In this document: positions 1 to 7,999 of the stretch, in pieces | How positions within the stretch are numbered: position 1 is the stretch's first letter | How the letters are laid out: the number at the start of each line of letters is the position of its first letter | Assembly (NCBI GenBank): GCA_045128275.1 | Contig: JBGVRH010000063.1 | Coordinates: 1-64,000 of the forward strand | Length of the DNA: 64,000 nucleotides | DNA from: CAMEON01 sp045128275 | GTDB taxonomy: Bacteria; Bacillota; Clostridia; Oscillospirales; CAG-272 | Direction: 5' to 3' | The notes under the pieces: generated by a model | What the model saw: only the letters and a program-made list of their open reading frames with translations | What the model was told of the DNA's origin: nothing | Database searches by the model: none | Program-made: the position numbers and the translations under genes

Positions 1-143
1 CGCTCAACTTTGCAAGTCGAATATCTTCGTCAAAAATCCCTCTGTTTCCCATCTCTTTTGCTCCTTTGCTTGGTTTCCCTTATTATAACATAAATTTGTT
101 ACATGGGTGTGAGCATCGGAAGTTTTTAGAGATGTCCTGCAAT

Positions 144-440
144 TTACCGTCCCGCCATCTTATCCAGCCTCTTATTGCGGAAATACAGCACCACGTCGGC
201 GGCGACCATGGTGAAATTCAGCACGTAGAAGAACAAAACGTACCACTTCTCCCCGAAGGCGGCCATGTAGACGGGGTTGGCCAGCTTGGCGGCGATGCCC
301 GCGATATAGCCTACCTCGATGAGGATGAGGAAGAGCAGGCTTTTCCCCTTGGCGGTGCGGGCGCGATAGGACTTGGCCACGTTGAAGGGCCAGGACGCGC
401 CGAAGCAGAGGATCATAACGATTTCGAGTATCTCGGGCAT
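144..440 (-). CDS. Small three-helix membrane protein, PQ-loop/SemiSWEET-like
   Basis: 98-aa protein made almost entirely of three hydrophobic helices (about residues 2-18, 33-50 and 62-85). The first helix contains a W-P-F-N segment followed by a basic loop and T-A-K-G-K-S, which resembles the P-Q-x-x-K-x-x-x-T-K-S-x-x-G pattern of PQ-loop/SemiSWEET half-transporters. I chose the ATG at 440 because AAGGAGG lies 8 bases upstream; a longer frame to 506 lacks such a site. It has its own promoter (505-533) embedded in the terminator of the preceding cluster. Substrate unknown. The family call is a resemblance only. Confidence 0.6.
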   Translation of the reverse strand: MPEILEIVMILCFGASWPFNVAKSYRARTAKGKSLLFLILIEVGYIAGIAAKLANPVYMAAFGEKWYVLFFYVLNFTMVAADVVLYFRNKRLDKMAGR

Positions 441-475
441 GGAAGCTTCCTCCTTGGATGGTGCATCGGCAAAGA

Positions 476-526
476 GAAAACCCCTCCCCGCTGTGCTTTG
501 CTTCATTATAGCACAACGGGGGAGGG
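476..526 (-). terminator. Rho-independent terminator of the three-gene cluster
   Basis: On the minus strand a long stem pairs CCCTCCCCC-GTTGTGCT with AGCACAG-CGGGGAGGG, followed by TTTTCTCTTT. It lies just beyond the last gene of the cluster (stop at 549). Confidence 0.6.
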
Positions 527-533
527 ATGTAAA
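505..533 (-). promoter_or_regulatory. Sigma-A promoter for the small membrane protein
   Basis: On the minus strand TTTACA (528-533), a 17-bp spacer, then TATAAT (505-510). The -10 box sits in the loop of the terminator hairpin for the upstream cluster, so the same DNA both ends one transcript and starts the next. Confidence 0.65.
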
Positions 534-548
534 GGCTTTTTCGAGAAT

Positions 549-1154
549 TCACCTCAAAAGCAGGAGGAGTCCTAAAAGAATCACGGTCTCATCCAGATCC
601 CCGCGGTCGGGGGTGTCCCCGTTCTCCCGCAGAAGGAAGAGGATGAGCCCCAGGATCAGCAATTCCTCCAAGCCCACCGAAAGGGTACCAAGCGGATGCC
701 GCGGGAGGGAGGTAGCGGAGGATGGCGTTTCGCGGGGGAAGAGGGGATTTTGTGGGAATCCGTGGGCGGCGGTGGTATTTTGTGGGGATCGGTGGGGGGA
801 AGTGTCCGATTCGGTCAGATCCGACTCCTCGGGGGAGTCCGTCACCTCGGCGTAGGCGGGGGCGGGGAGATAGGTCGGAGTCTGACGGCGGTGGCTGTCC
901 CCCAGCTGGCTGACGCGAGGAAGATCGTCAAAGCGGGGGACGGGCTGCTCGGAGGGAGGGAGATCCCCGCCGCTCGGCGCATTGGTCTCGGGGGTGAACA
1001 GGCTTCCCAGGGATCGCTCCTCCCCGTCCACAATGGCGTGGCCGCGGTAGTTGGGGGGAACGCTGACCCGTGGGGCGCGGTGGGGGGTGTAGGGGGATCG
1101 GTTTTCCAAGCGCGGCGGGTGGGTAAAGCCTCTTTCCTTACTGTACACGGTCAT
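549..1154 (-). CDS. Unknown protein, Pro/Ser/Thr-rich with hydrophobic C-terminal hairpin
   Basis: 201-aa protein. Residues 1-150 are rich in Pro, Ser, Thr and Arg and look disordered. The C-terminal 45 residues hold two Leu/Ile runs (around GLEELLILGLILFLL and VILLGLLLLL) separated by an acidic turn, a pattern I associate with short hydrophobic proteins of Clostridia but cannot name. It overlaps the previous gene by 17 bases, so the two are probably translationally coupled. No enzymatic motif is visible. Function not assigned. Confidence 0.6.
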   Translation of the reverse strand: MTVYSKERGFTHPPRLENRSPYTPHRAPRVSVPPNYRGHAIVDGEERSLGSLFTPETNAPSGGDLPPSEQPVPRFDDLPRVSQLGDSHRRQTPTYLPAPAYAEVTDSPEESDLTESDTSPHRSPQNTTAAHGFPQNPLFPRETPSSATSLPRHPLGTLSVGLEELLILGLILFLLRENGDTPDRGDLDETVILLGLLLLLR

Positions 1155-1638
1155 CCCTCCCTTCGCTTGGCGTGGAGCCGCTTCCTACCGAGCCCAGCAG
1201 TCCCGAAAGAGAGATCCCCGACCGCTCCAGGGCATCCCAGATCTTGCAGAGCCGCAGGACGGTCTCGGCGGTCTCCCGACGGTGGGGACTCAAATAGGGC
1301 TTGAGGGCGCAGAGGAGGGCGGTATGGCGGTCTATGGAATGGGGACGGGTGGCATTCGGTGAAGTCCCCGTGCCGCCCCCGAGACTGCCCAGCAGGGGAG
1401 AAAGATTCTCCATGAGGGAGGGCAGAGCGGACAGGAGGGCGGGGTTTTGGAGCAGAAGCCCCAAGGGATTTGTCGCGGAGGGCGGGGGTGTTTCCCCCGA
1501 GGACTGTCCCATAGGGGGAGGCGGAGGCGGCGGGGCTTCGGTGGCGGGAGGAACGGCGGCCTCCGCCTCGTCCAGGAGCCGATCCAGAAGTCTTTGGGGA
1601 AGAGCGGGGGGAGTCATGGGAGCACGGTCATCGGCCAT
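1138..1638 (-). CDS. Unknown protein with Pro-rich N-terminus and helical C-terminal domain
   Basis: 166-aa protein in the middle of a three-gene minus-strand cluster. It has a proline-rich segment (about residues 25-60), a glycine/leucine-rich middle, and a conserved-looking helical C-terminal block from about residue 105 (D-R-H-T-A-L-L-C-A-L-K-P-Y-L-S). The ATG at 1638 is preferred over a GTG at 1647 because GAGGTGA stands about 8 bases upstream of it. It starts 11 bases after the upstream stop and overlaps the downstream gene. No known function is recognised. Confidence 0.6.
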   Translation of the reverse strand: MADDRAPMTPPALPQRLLDRLLDEAEAAVPPATEAPPPPPPPMGQSSGETPPPSATNPLGLLLQNPALLSALPSLMENLSPLLGSLGGGTGTSPNATRPHSIDRHTALLCALKPYLSPHRRETAETVLRLCKIWDALERSGISLSGLLGSVGSGSTPSEGRDDRVQ

Positions 1639-1648
1639 GGCAGTCACC

Positions 1649-1873
1649 TCACCGTCCGCCGCTTGTACCGCCGCCCAGCATCTGCATGAAGCGGGTGATG
1701 TCCTCGTCGGTGGCCGCCGACAGAACGGCGCGAAGAGCGGTCATGTCCATCTGCTGGAGTGGAACGCGGCTGACATCCACGCCGTACTCGGAAAGGAGCT
1801 TTCCCAGCACCCCGCGGAGCTGGTCGTCATTGAGCTTCAGGAGGCGGTCCAGGCTTTTCTTATCCAGTTGCAT
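1649..1873 (-). CDS. Small unknown helical protein, first gene of the cluster
   Basis: 74-aa protein, mostly alpha-helical and charged at the N-terminus (M-Q-L-D-K-K-S-L-D-R-L-L), ending in Gly-Gly-Gly-Thr-Ser-Gly-Gly-Arg. AAGGGG precedes the ATG. It leads the cluster 1873-549, and the three genes are 11 bases apart or overlapping, so they are one operon. Short helical, Gln/Met-rich proteins next to Pro-rich partners occur in sporulation loci, but nothing here proves such a role. Confidence 0.6.
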   Translation of the reverse strand: MQLDKKSLDRLLKLNDDQLRGVLGKLLSEYGVDVSRVPLQQMDMTALRAVLSAATDEDITRFMQMLGGGTSGGR

Positions 1874-1997
1874 GATATACCCCTTCTGCCGCCGCAGGGA
1901 TTACCGAGTCCCAAGGGGCGCGGCGAAAGGCGGCTACTCTCATGGTATGCGGCAGAGAAAAAAGTGTGATTTCTTTGGAAAATTCATGTAAAATTCA

Positions 1998-2026
1998 TGG
2001 ACAAACCAAAGATTCCGTGGTATACT
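1998..2026 (+). promoter_or_regulatory. Sigma-A promoter for the phosphoesterase gene
   Basis: TGGACA (1998-2003), 17-bp spacer, TATACT (2021-2026), 41 bases upstream of the ATG at 2068. Confidence 0.7.
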
Positions 2027-2067
2027 ATACAGTGGAATGATATACACCTCACCGAAAGGAGACAGCC

Positions 2068-2586
2068 ATGACCCTGCTGGTTCTCTCGGACAGCCACGGC
2101 CGCCCCGATCTCATAGAAGAAGCCATCCGCCGCGTCCGTCCCGACGGCATCCTCTTTGCGGGAGACGGGCTCAGGGATCTTTCCCGCGTGGAGATCTCTT
2201 GCCCCCTGTGGGCGGTGGCGGGGAACTGCGATTGGCTCACCACCCCCCTCATTATAAACGACGGCGTGTTTGAGCCGCAGAACGAGGAGCTGATCACGGT
2301 GGAGGGTGTCCGTATCCTCCTCATGCACGGCCATAAGTACGGAGTCAAGAGCGGTCTCGGTCAAGCCGTCGCAAGGGCGGTGCAAAGAGACGCCGATCTG
2401 CTCATCTTCGGCCATACCCATATCCCTCTGGAGCTGCATCTGCGCCCCGACGGCGGCAGAGCCGACTTCTCGGTCACAAAGCCCTTGACCCTGTTCAACC
2501 CGGGAAGCCTGGGAGACCGTCACGCCTCCTTCGGCACCGTCACGGTGCGGAACGGACAGCTTCTGTGCGGTCACGGGGAGCTTTGA
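2068..2586 (+). CDS. YfcE/MJ0936-family metallophosphoesterase
   Basis: 172-aa calcineurin-like phosphodiesterase. All metal-binding blocks are visible in order: D8-S-H-G, G32-D, G52-N-C-D, M86-H-G-H and G115-H-T-H, which coordinate a binuclear metal centre. Family members hydrolyse phosphodiesters (bis-p-nitrophenyl phosphate in vitro) and are cytoplasmic; the physiological substrate is usually unknown. The length is typical. AAAGGAG precedes the ATG. It is monocistronic, facing spoVG across a short gap that holds a 9-bp inverted repeat (CCTACGGGC, about 2590-2632) but no clean T-run. Confidence 0.88.
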   Translation: MTLLVLSDSHGRPDLIEEAIRRVRPDGILFAGDGLRDLSRVEISCPLWAVAGNCDWLTTPLIINDGVFEPQNEELITVEGVRILLMHGHKYGVKSGLGQAVARAVQRDADLLIFGHTHIPLELHLRPDGGRADFSVTKPLTLFNPGSLGDRHASFGTVTVRNGQLLCGHGEL

Positions 2587-2652
2587 CAGCCCTACGGGCA
2601 AAAAAGAAAGACCGTCCCGCCCGTAGGCGAAACGGCCTGACCCTGTGTTCGA

Positions 2653-2961
2653 TCAGTAATCCTCGGAAGCCTCTTCCTCAACATCCTCGACCTCGTTCTC
2701 GGCGTTCTCCAGTGCCTCATAGTAGGCCTCGATGACGGCCTTTTCCAGGGCGGCGCGGAACTGAGAATTGATGGGATGTACGATATCCCGGTAGGTATCG
2801 TCCGGGTTCTTGCGGCTGGGCATCACGATAAAGTACTTGTCTCGGGCATTGATGACCTTGATGTCGTGAACCGCCAGCTGACCGTCAAAGGTCACGGACA
2901 CGATGGCCTTCATGGGGCCCTCATCAAAAAGCTTTCTTACCTTCACATCAGTAATCTGCAT
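2653..2961 (-). CDS. spoVG: Septation/sporulation regulator SpoVG
   Basis: 102-aa protein beginning M-Q-I-T-D-V-K-V-R and containing the family core (V-H-D-I-K-V-I-N, F-I-V-M-P-S-R, D-I-V-H-P-I), followed by the usual acidic tail. SpoVG is a small RNA/DNA-binding regulator that affects asymmetric septation and many stress and virulence genes in Firmicutes. The start at 2961 is chosen because GGAGG lies 7-8 bases upstream and it matches the family N-terminus; the frame is open to 3096 but without support. A TATACT -10-like box lies upstream (around 3010) without a good -35, which could mean an alternative sigma factor. Confidence 0.95.
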   Translation of the reverse strand: MQITDVKVRKLFDEGPMKAIVSVTFDGQLAVHDIKVINARDKYFIVMPSRKNPDDTYRDIVHPINSQFRAALEKAVIEAYYEALENAENEVEDVEEEASEDY

Positions 2962-3203
2962 ACATGTACCTCCGTTCCAAAATCCGCGTCGGCGGATCGG
3001 ATGCTTCAAGTATAACCCAATTGCATGAAATCTATTTAAAGAAATTGGATATTTTTTGTGAATTTTTATTCGCCTTTTTGACCCGTTCAGTACCATTCGG
3101 CTAATTATTCATAACACATGCGCAAAACCGCCATTTTTCCCCAATAACGAGGATTTCGATTGGTTTTTCCCCGTCGTATACCGCGAAAGGATGGTCTTAC
3201 ACC

Positions 3204-4667
3204 ATGTCCACACCCAACACCCACGAGGGCTCTGCCCGCATCAACGCCTATCTGAAAGCCTGCGCCGACCAAGGCGGATCGGTATTTTTCATCGGCATCG
3301 GCGGCGTCATGATGTCCTCCCTGGCCCTGCTCACCGCCAGGGCAGGCTTCCCCGTCTTCGGCTCTGACCGCGCCCGCACCGCCGTCACCGATGCCCTCAC
3401 CGCCGAGGGGATCCGCGTGCTGTACGGTCACGCCGCCGAGAACATCCCCGCGGATTGCGGGCTGACCGTATACACCGTGGCCATCTCGGAGGATAATCCC
3501 GAGTACAGAGCCTCCCTGGAGCGGGGGATCCCCTGCGTGTCCCGCGCCGACTACCTGGGAGCGCTCATGACCGACTACACCCGCCGCGTGGGTGTGGCGG
3601 GGATGCACGGCAAGAGCACCTGCACCTCCATGTGCGCCCAGATCCTTCTGGATGCCGAGGTAGACCCCACCATCCTGTCGGGGGCCACCTATGCCCCCAT
3701 GGGAGGCGCGTACCGTCTGGGGGATTCCAAGGAGCATTTCCTCTTCGAGGCCTGCGAGTACATGGACTCCTTCCTGGACTTCAATCCCACCGTAGCGGTT
3801 CTGCTGGGCGCAGAGCTGGAGCACGTGGACTACTTCAAGGACATGGAGCAGATCACCGAGTCCTTCGCCCGCTTCGCTTCCCTGACGGGGGAGGGCGGAG
3901 TGACGGTGGTGAATCTCGACGATGACAACATCCTGGAGTCCGCCCGCCGCGCCCTGGAGCGGGGCAGGACAGGACGGCTGATCACCTTCAGCGCAAAGGG
4001 CGCACCCGCCGCCGACTTCCGTGCCGCCATGATCCGTACCCGGCGGGGGCTCCCCTGCTTTGAGCTGATCGCCCATGGCGAGTCCTGGGGGCAGGTCACC
4101 ATGGCCGTCCCCGGACGGCACCAGGTGATCAACGCCCTGGCCGCCGCCGCCGCCATGGATGCCTGCGGGATCTCCAAGGAGGCGATCCTGTCGGGTCTTG
4201 CCCACTACTGTGGGGCAGGCCGCCGCATGGAGTACAAGGGGACGGTCAACGGCGCCAAGGTCTACGACGATTACGGCCACCATCCCACCGAGGTCAAGGC
4301 CACCCTGGAAGGTGCCAAAGCTCTCTGCGGTGCCGAATCTCAGGACGGCCGTCTCATCTGCGTCTTCCAGCCCCACACCTACAGCCGCACCGCCGCCCTG
4401 TACGACGAGTTCCTCACCGCCTTCGATGCCGCTGACAAACTGATCCTCATAGACATCTACGCCGCAAGAGAAGACAATATCTACGGCGTGTCCTCGGCCG
4501 GGCTGGCTCACGACATCTGCCAAGCGACGCCCGACAAGGCCGACTTTTGCGCCACCCCCAACACCGCCGCCGAGGCGATCCGCGCCCTTGCCAAGGAGGG
4601 CGACACCGTGGTCATCATGGGCGCGGGAGACGTGATCCAGGTGACGGCAAGGTTGTTTGAAAGCTGA
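3204..4667 (+). CDS. murC: UDP-N-acetylmuramate--L-alanine ligase
   Basis: 487-aa cytoplasmic Mur ligase that adds L-alanine to UDP-MurNAc with ATP, the first amino-acid step of peptidoglycan precursor synthesis. The N-terminal Rossmann domain has F-I-G-I-G-G-V-M-M-S (about residue 30), the ATP loop is G133-M-H-G-K-S-T, the central domain has E-A-C-E-Y-M-D-S-F-L, the form common in Clostridia, and the C-terminal domain has D-D-Y-G-H-H-P-T-E. Length is normal. AAAGGA precedes the start at a rather long distance. It is followed by an 18-bp perfect palindrome without a T-run. Confidence 0.93.
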   Translation: MSTPNTHEGSARINAYLKACADQGGSVFFIGIGGVMMSSLALLTARAGFPVFGSDRARTAVTDALTAEGIRVLYGHAAENIPADCGLTVYTVAISEDNPEYRASLERGIPCVSRADYLGALMTDYTRRVGVAGMHGKSTCTSMCAQILLDAEVDPTILSGATYAPMGGAYRLGDSKEHFLFEACEYMDSFLDFNPTVAVLLGAELEHVDYFKDMEQITESFARFASLTGEGGVTVVNLDDDNILESARRALERGRTGRLITFSAKGAPAADFRAAMIRTRRGLPCFELIAHGESWGQVTMAVPGRHQVINALAAAAAMDACGISKEAILSGLAHYCGAGRRMEYKGTVNGAKVYDDYGHHPTEVKATLEGAKALCGAESQDGRLICVFQPHTYSRTAALYDEFLTAFDAADKLILIDIYAAREDNIYGVSSAGLAHDICQATPDKADFCATPNTAAEAIRALAKEGDTVVIMGAGDVIQVTARLFES

Positions 4668-4672
4668 ATTCA

Positions 4673-4892
4673 AATTGCAGTTTATCGGTCAGAGACCGAT
4701 AAACTGCAATTAAGGTAATAGGTAATAGTGAATAGTGAAGAGGTGAGGAGGGAAACCTTCGGTTTCCTTCATTTCAATCAAAAATGGACAGATCCGAAGG
4801 ATCTGCACCTCCACTCTTCACTTTTCACTCTTCACTCTTCACTCTTCACTTCAAATTTGGGTTTATCGAAGAGCGATAAACCAAAATTTACC
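4673..4892. repeat. Compound extragenic repeat between murC and the AlgI operon
   Basis: Starts with a perfect 18-bp inverted repeat (4673-4690 / 4694-4711, loop AGA), continues with GTGAATAGTGAAGAGG and a run of TTCACTC heptamers (about 4813-4851), and ends with a second palindrome around GTTTATCG/CGATAAAC (about 4854-4889). The core GTTTATCG...CGATAAAC is shared by both terminal palindromes, and the inner part is partly self-complementary, so the whole stretch can fold back. It looks like a non-coding palindromic element of a dispersed family, possibly also ending murC transcription. Confidence 0.65.
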
Positions 4893-4914
4893 CCTCCACG
4901 AAAGGATTTTTTCT

Positions 4915-6336
4915 ATGGTCTTTTCCTCCACCATATTCCTCTTCGGGTTCCTCCCCCTCTCCCTTCTGATCTACTATATCATGCCGCTGAAGGGGCGGAA
5001 TCTGGCTCTGTTCCTTTTGAGCCTGGTCTTCTACGGCTTCGGAGAGCCTACCTACATCCTGGTGATGCTCTTCTCGGTCACGGTGGCCTACCTCACGGGC
5101 TTCCCCATCGGCAAGTACCGCGAGAGCGCCCCCAAGAAGGCAAAATTCTGGCTGATCCTGTCGGTCTGCCTCAATTTGGGCATGCTGCTGTTCTTCAAGT
5201 ATACCAACTTCTTCCTGGAGAACCTGGCCCTGATCCCCCCGCTGGCGGATGTGATCCACCCCATCGAGGGGCTGACCCTGCCCATCGGCATCAGCTTCTA
5301 CACCTTCCAGATCATGTCCTACTCCATCGACCTCTATCGGGGCAGCACCGACACCCAACGGAGCTATATCTCCTTCGGCGCGTACGTGGCCCTTTTCCCC
5401 CAGCTCATCGCGGGCCCCATCGTCCGCTACCGCGACGTGGACGATCAGCTCATCACCCGCGAGCATTCGGTGGACAAGTTCTCTACGGGCGTCAGCCGCT
5501 TTACGGTGGGCTTTGCCAAGAAGATCCTGCTGGGCGACTCCCTGGCCGCCGTCTACGCCTACCTCGGCACGGCCTACGCGGTAGAGCCCACCACCCTGAC
5601 CGCCTGGCTCATGGTGCTGACCTACACCCTCCACATCTACTTCGACTTCGCGGGCTACTCCGACATGGCCATTGGCCTTGGGCGGATGCTGGGCTTTGAG
5701 TTTTTGGAGAACTTCAACTATCCCTACCTGGCCTCCTCCATCACCGACTTCTGGCGGCGGTGGCACATCTCCCTGTCCTCCTGGTTCAGAGAGTACGTCT
5801 ACATCCCCCTGGGCGGCAACCGCAAGGGCCTCTCCCGCCAGATCCTCAACATGGCGGTGGTGTGGTTCCTCACGGGCTTCTGGCACGGTGCGGCCTGGAA
5901 CTTCATCCTGTGGGGCGTGTTCTACTTCGTGATCCTAGCCCTGGAAAAGCTTTTCCTTCTCAAGTGGTTCGAGAAGACCCCCGTCACCCGTGCCCTGGGC
6001 CATGTCTGGGCCCTGCTCCTCATCGGGATCGGCTGGATGATCTTCGACCACACCGACCTCACCGAGGCCTTCGCCGTCATCGGCGGTCTCTTCGGCATCG
6101 GTACGGTGGGAGCCGCCTCCCCCGTGGTGGGCTACGAGCTGCTCCGCGCCCTGCCGCTCCTGGCCGTTTCGGTGATCGCCGCCACACCCTGGCCCGCGAG
6201 ACTCTTTGCCAAGCTGGAGGCCAAGCGCCCCGCCGTGGCCTTCCTCCGTCCCGTCATGATCGCCGCCGCTCTGCTCCTGGCCGTGGCCTACATGGTCAGC
6301 GGCACCTTCAGCCCCTTCCTCTACTATATCTTCTAA
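4915..6336 (+). CDS. MBOAT-family O-acyltransferase, AlgI/PatA-like
   Basis: 473-aa polytopic membrane protein of the AlgI/DltB class, which moves acetyl groups across the membrane for O-acetylation of an extracellular polymer. About ten hydrophobic helices are visible. Signature segments: S-F-Y-T-F-Q (about 125), D-F-W-R-R-W-H284-I-S-L, and G-F-W-H324-G-A-A-W-N with the invariant histidine. AAAGGA lies 9-10 bases before the ATG. The DHHW protein follows after 9 bases, forming the usual AlgI-AlgX/J type pair. The acetylated polymer (wall polysaccharide or exopolysaccharide) cannot be told from the sequence. Confidence 0.9.
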   Translation: MVFSSTIFLFGFLPLSLLIYYIMPLKGRNLALFLLSLVFYGFGEPTYILVMLFSVTVAYLTGFPIGKYRESAPKKAKFWLILSVCLNLGMLLFFKYTNFFLENLALIPPLADVIHPIEGLTLPIGISFYTFQIMSYSIDLYRGSTDTQRSYISFGAYVALFPQLIAGPIVRYRDVDDQLITREHSVDKFSTGVSRFTVGFAKKILLGDSLAAVYAYLGTAYAVEPTTLTAWLMVLTYTLHIYFDFAGYSDMAIGLGRMLGFEFLENFNYPYLASSITDFWRRWHISLSSWFREYVYIPLGGNRKGLSRQILNMAVVWFLTGFWHGAAWNFILWGVFYFVILALEKLFLLKWFEKTPVTRALGHVWALLLIGIGWMIFDHTDLTEAFAVIGGLFGIGTVGAASPVVGYELLRALPLLAVSVIAATPWPARLFAKLEAKRPAVAFLRPVMIAAALLLAVAYMVSGTFSPFLYYIF

Positions 6337-6345
6337 AGGATCTGT

Positions 6346-7557
6346 ATGAAAAAAACCATCAATACGACGGTCACCGTCCTGTTCCTCCTCCTGATCTTCG
6401 GGTTCGGAGTGGCGTTCTGGGCCGTGCCCGATAACGGCTTCTCTCCCGAGGAGAACCGCCCGCTCCAGACCTTCCCCACCTTCTCCGCCGACGGCTGGCT
6501 GGAGGGTAAGGTCTCCTCCCAGCTCATCACCTACTACTCGGATCAGTTCCCCCTCCGCGGCACCTGGCTCGACCTCCATGCCTTCGGAGAGCTGGGCGCG
6601 GGGCGCGGAGAGAGCAACGGAGTTCTGGTCGCCCCCAACGGTCAGCTGGCGGTGCGCCGCTTTGACGCTTACCTCTCCCGCTTTGAGCGGTTGGAGGACA
6701 CCGACTACTACAGCCCCGACCACGTACAGCGGGGCCTGAATGCCCTGATCGACCTGGACAAGGCCCTGTCCGAGCGAAAGATCCCCCTCTGCGTCCTCCT
6801 GGCCCCCCGCACCATCGACGTCACCGCCGCCGACTTCGGCTACCCCACAGAGCTGACCGACGGCCTGGACGAGACCATTCGCCATACCCTGGGGGATGCC
6901 GGGGTCAACAGCGTGGAGCTGCTGGAGACCTTCCGTGAGATGCACGAGGCGGGGGAGTACGTCTACTACCGCACCGACCACCACTGGACCACCAAGGGAG
7001 CCTACGTGGCCTATACCGCCGTGATGGAGTCCTGGGGCATGGAGAAAGAGATCCTTCCCTACGATGCCTTTACGGTCCGTGAGATCCAAGGCTTCTACGG
7101 CACCACTCACTCCCGTACGGGGCTTTCCTGCATCCCCCCCGACACCCTGGAGATCTGGGAGGCCCCCGACGATAACCGCTACACCGTCTTCGAGCGCAGC
7201 GGCGATGATATCAAGACCATCATCGAGTCGGGCTTCATCAGCGAAAAGTACCTGTCGGAGAAGGACAAATACAGCGCCTTCCTGGACGGCACCCACAACT
7301 GCCTCTTCATCATCGACAAGGAGGCCGCCGAGAGGGGTGAGTCCCGTCCCCGCCTGCTTCTGGCCCGTGACTCCTTCGCCAACAGTATGGTTCCCTTCCT
7401 GGCCCGCCACTTCGACATCTGCATGGTCAACCTCACGGGCAGCGTGGACATGACCGACCTCTCCTCCCTCTGTCGGGAATACGCCTGCGGCCGCGTGCTG
7501 GTGGTCTGCAACCGAGAAAACCTCATCACCTCGGACTGCCTGACCCGCGTGCGGTAA
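6346..7557 (+). CDS. DHHW-family AlgX/AlgJ-like acetyltransferase partner
   Basis: 403-aa protein with an N-terminal membrane anchor/signal (about residues 7-28) and an extracytoplasmic SGNH-like domain. The D211-H-H-W block and the A-R-D342-S343-F segment correspond to the catalytic Asp-His and Ser of AlgX/AlgJ-type proteins, though the order of motifs is that of the DHHW family. It probably accepts acetyl groups exported by the MBOAT protein just upstream and transfers them to a polysaccharide. AAAGGA precedes the ATG, and the 9-base gap indicates one operon. An imperfect hairpin of GTCAAGGGGA follows. Confidence 0.88.
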   Translation: MKKTINTTVTVLFLLLIFGFGVAFWAVPDNGFSPEENRPLQTFPTFSADGWLEGKVSSQLITYYSDQFPLRGTWLDLHAFGELGAGRGESNGVLVAPNGQLAVRRFDAYLSRFERLEDTDYYSPDHVQRGLNALIDLDKALSERKIPLCVLLAPRTIDVTAADFGYPTELTDGLDETIRHTLGDAGVNSVELLETFREMHEAGEYVYYRTDHHWTTKGAYVAYTAVMESWGMEKEILPYDAFTVREIQGFYGTTHSRTGLSCIPPDTLEIWEAPDDNRYTVFERSGDDIKTIIESGFISEKYLSEKDKYSAFLDGTHNCLFIIDKEAAERGESRPRLLLARDSFANSMVPFLARHFDICMVNLTGSVDMTDLSSLCREYACGRVLVVCNRENLITSDCLTRVR

Positions 7558-7619
7558 GCCTGACCCATCTCCGACTCCCAAGCCGCTTTTTCCGTCAAGG
7601 GGAATTTTAAAAAATCCCC

Positions 7620-7648
7620 TTGACAAAGCGGAGGATCTATGCTATAAT
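7620..7648 (+). promoter_or_regulatory. Consensus sigma-A promoter of tRNA-Pro
   Basis: TTGACA (7620-7625), 17-bp spacer, TATAAT (7643-7648), 10 bases before the mature tRNA. The -35 box is part of the right arm of the hairpin GTCAAGGGGA...TCCCCTTGAC (7593-7624) that follows the DHHW gene. Confidence 0.85.
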
Positions 7649-7658
7649 ACATAAGTTA

Positions 7659-7734
7659 CGAGGTGTAGCGCAGGTGGTAGCGCGCCAGTTTCGGGTACTG
7701 GAGGCCGCGAGTTCGAGTCCCGCCACTTCGACCA
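7659..7734 (+). tRNA. tRNA-Pro(CGG)
   Basis: 76-nt cloverleaf. Acceptor CGAGGTG pairs with CACTTCG, D-stem GCGC/GCGC, anticodon stem CCAGT/ACTGG with loop TTCGGGT giving anticodon CGG (decodes CCG), T-loop TTCGAGT, discriminator A and encoded CCA. One A-C mismatch is seen in the T-stem. Promoter upstream and terminator downstream are both clear. Confidence 0.93.
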
Positions 7735-7797
7735 AACCTTACTAATTCGAACGTTCGAAATTCAAAACGAATTGTGAACGGATTAGTAAGGTTTTTT
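7735..7797 (+). terminator. Terminator of tRNA-Pro
   Basis: Left arm AACCTTACTAATTCG (7735-7749) pairs with CGGATTAGTAAGGTT (7779-7793), one G-U pair, followed by six T. A second small palindrome (TTCGAACGTTCGAA) lies in the loop. Confidence 0.85.
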
Positions 7798-7999
7798 CTT
7801 TATAAAGAATGGCTTATTGCGACTATAACTCGCTAACTTGAACATCCTTGGAAATGATTGGTTTTGTGAGGTTTATATTTTTTGTTATGAATTTTTATAT
7901 ACTAGCTCATATTTGCCGCAATAGATGAAATCAATCGATATTCAGTCTCCATGTTCAAAGAAGGCACGTGTAGTACGTGCCTTCTTTGAATATGGATTG

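Noticed and set aside
2590..2632. Terminator after the phosphoesterase gene
   Set aside because: The 9-bp inverted repeat has a 25-base loop and no T-run, so it is not a convincing terminator.
3105..4673. 522-codon minus-strand frame opposite murC
   Set aside because: murC has all family motifs; the antisense translation is Gly/Val/His-rich noise.
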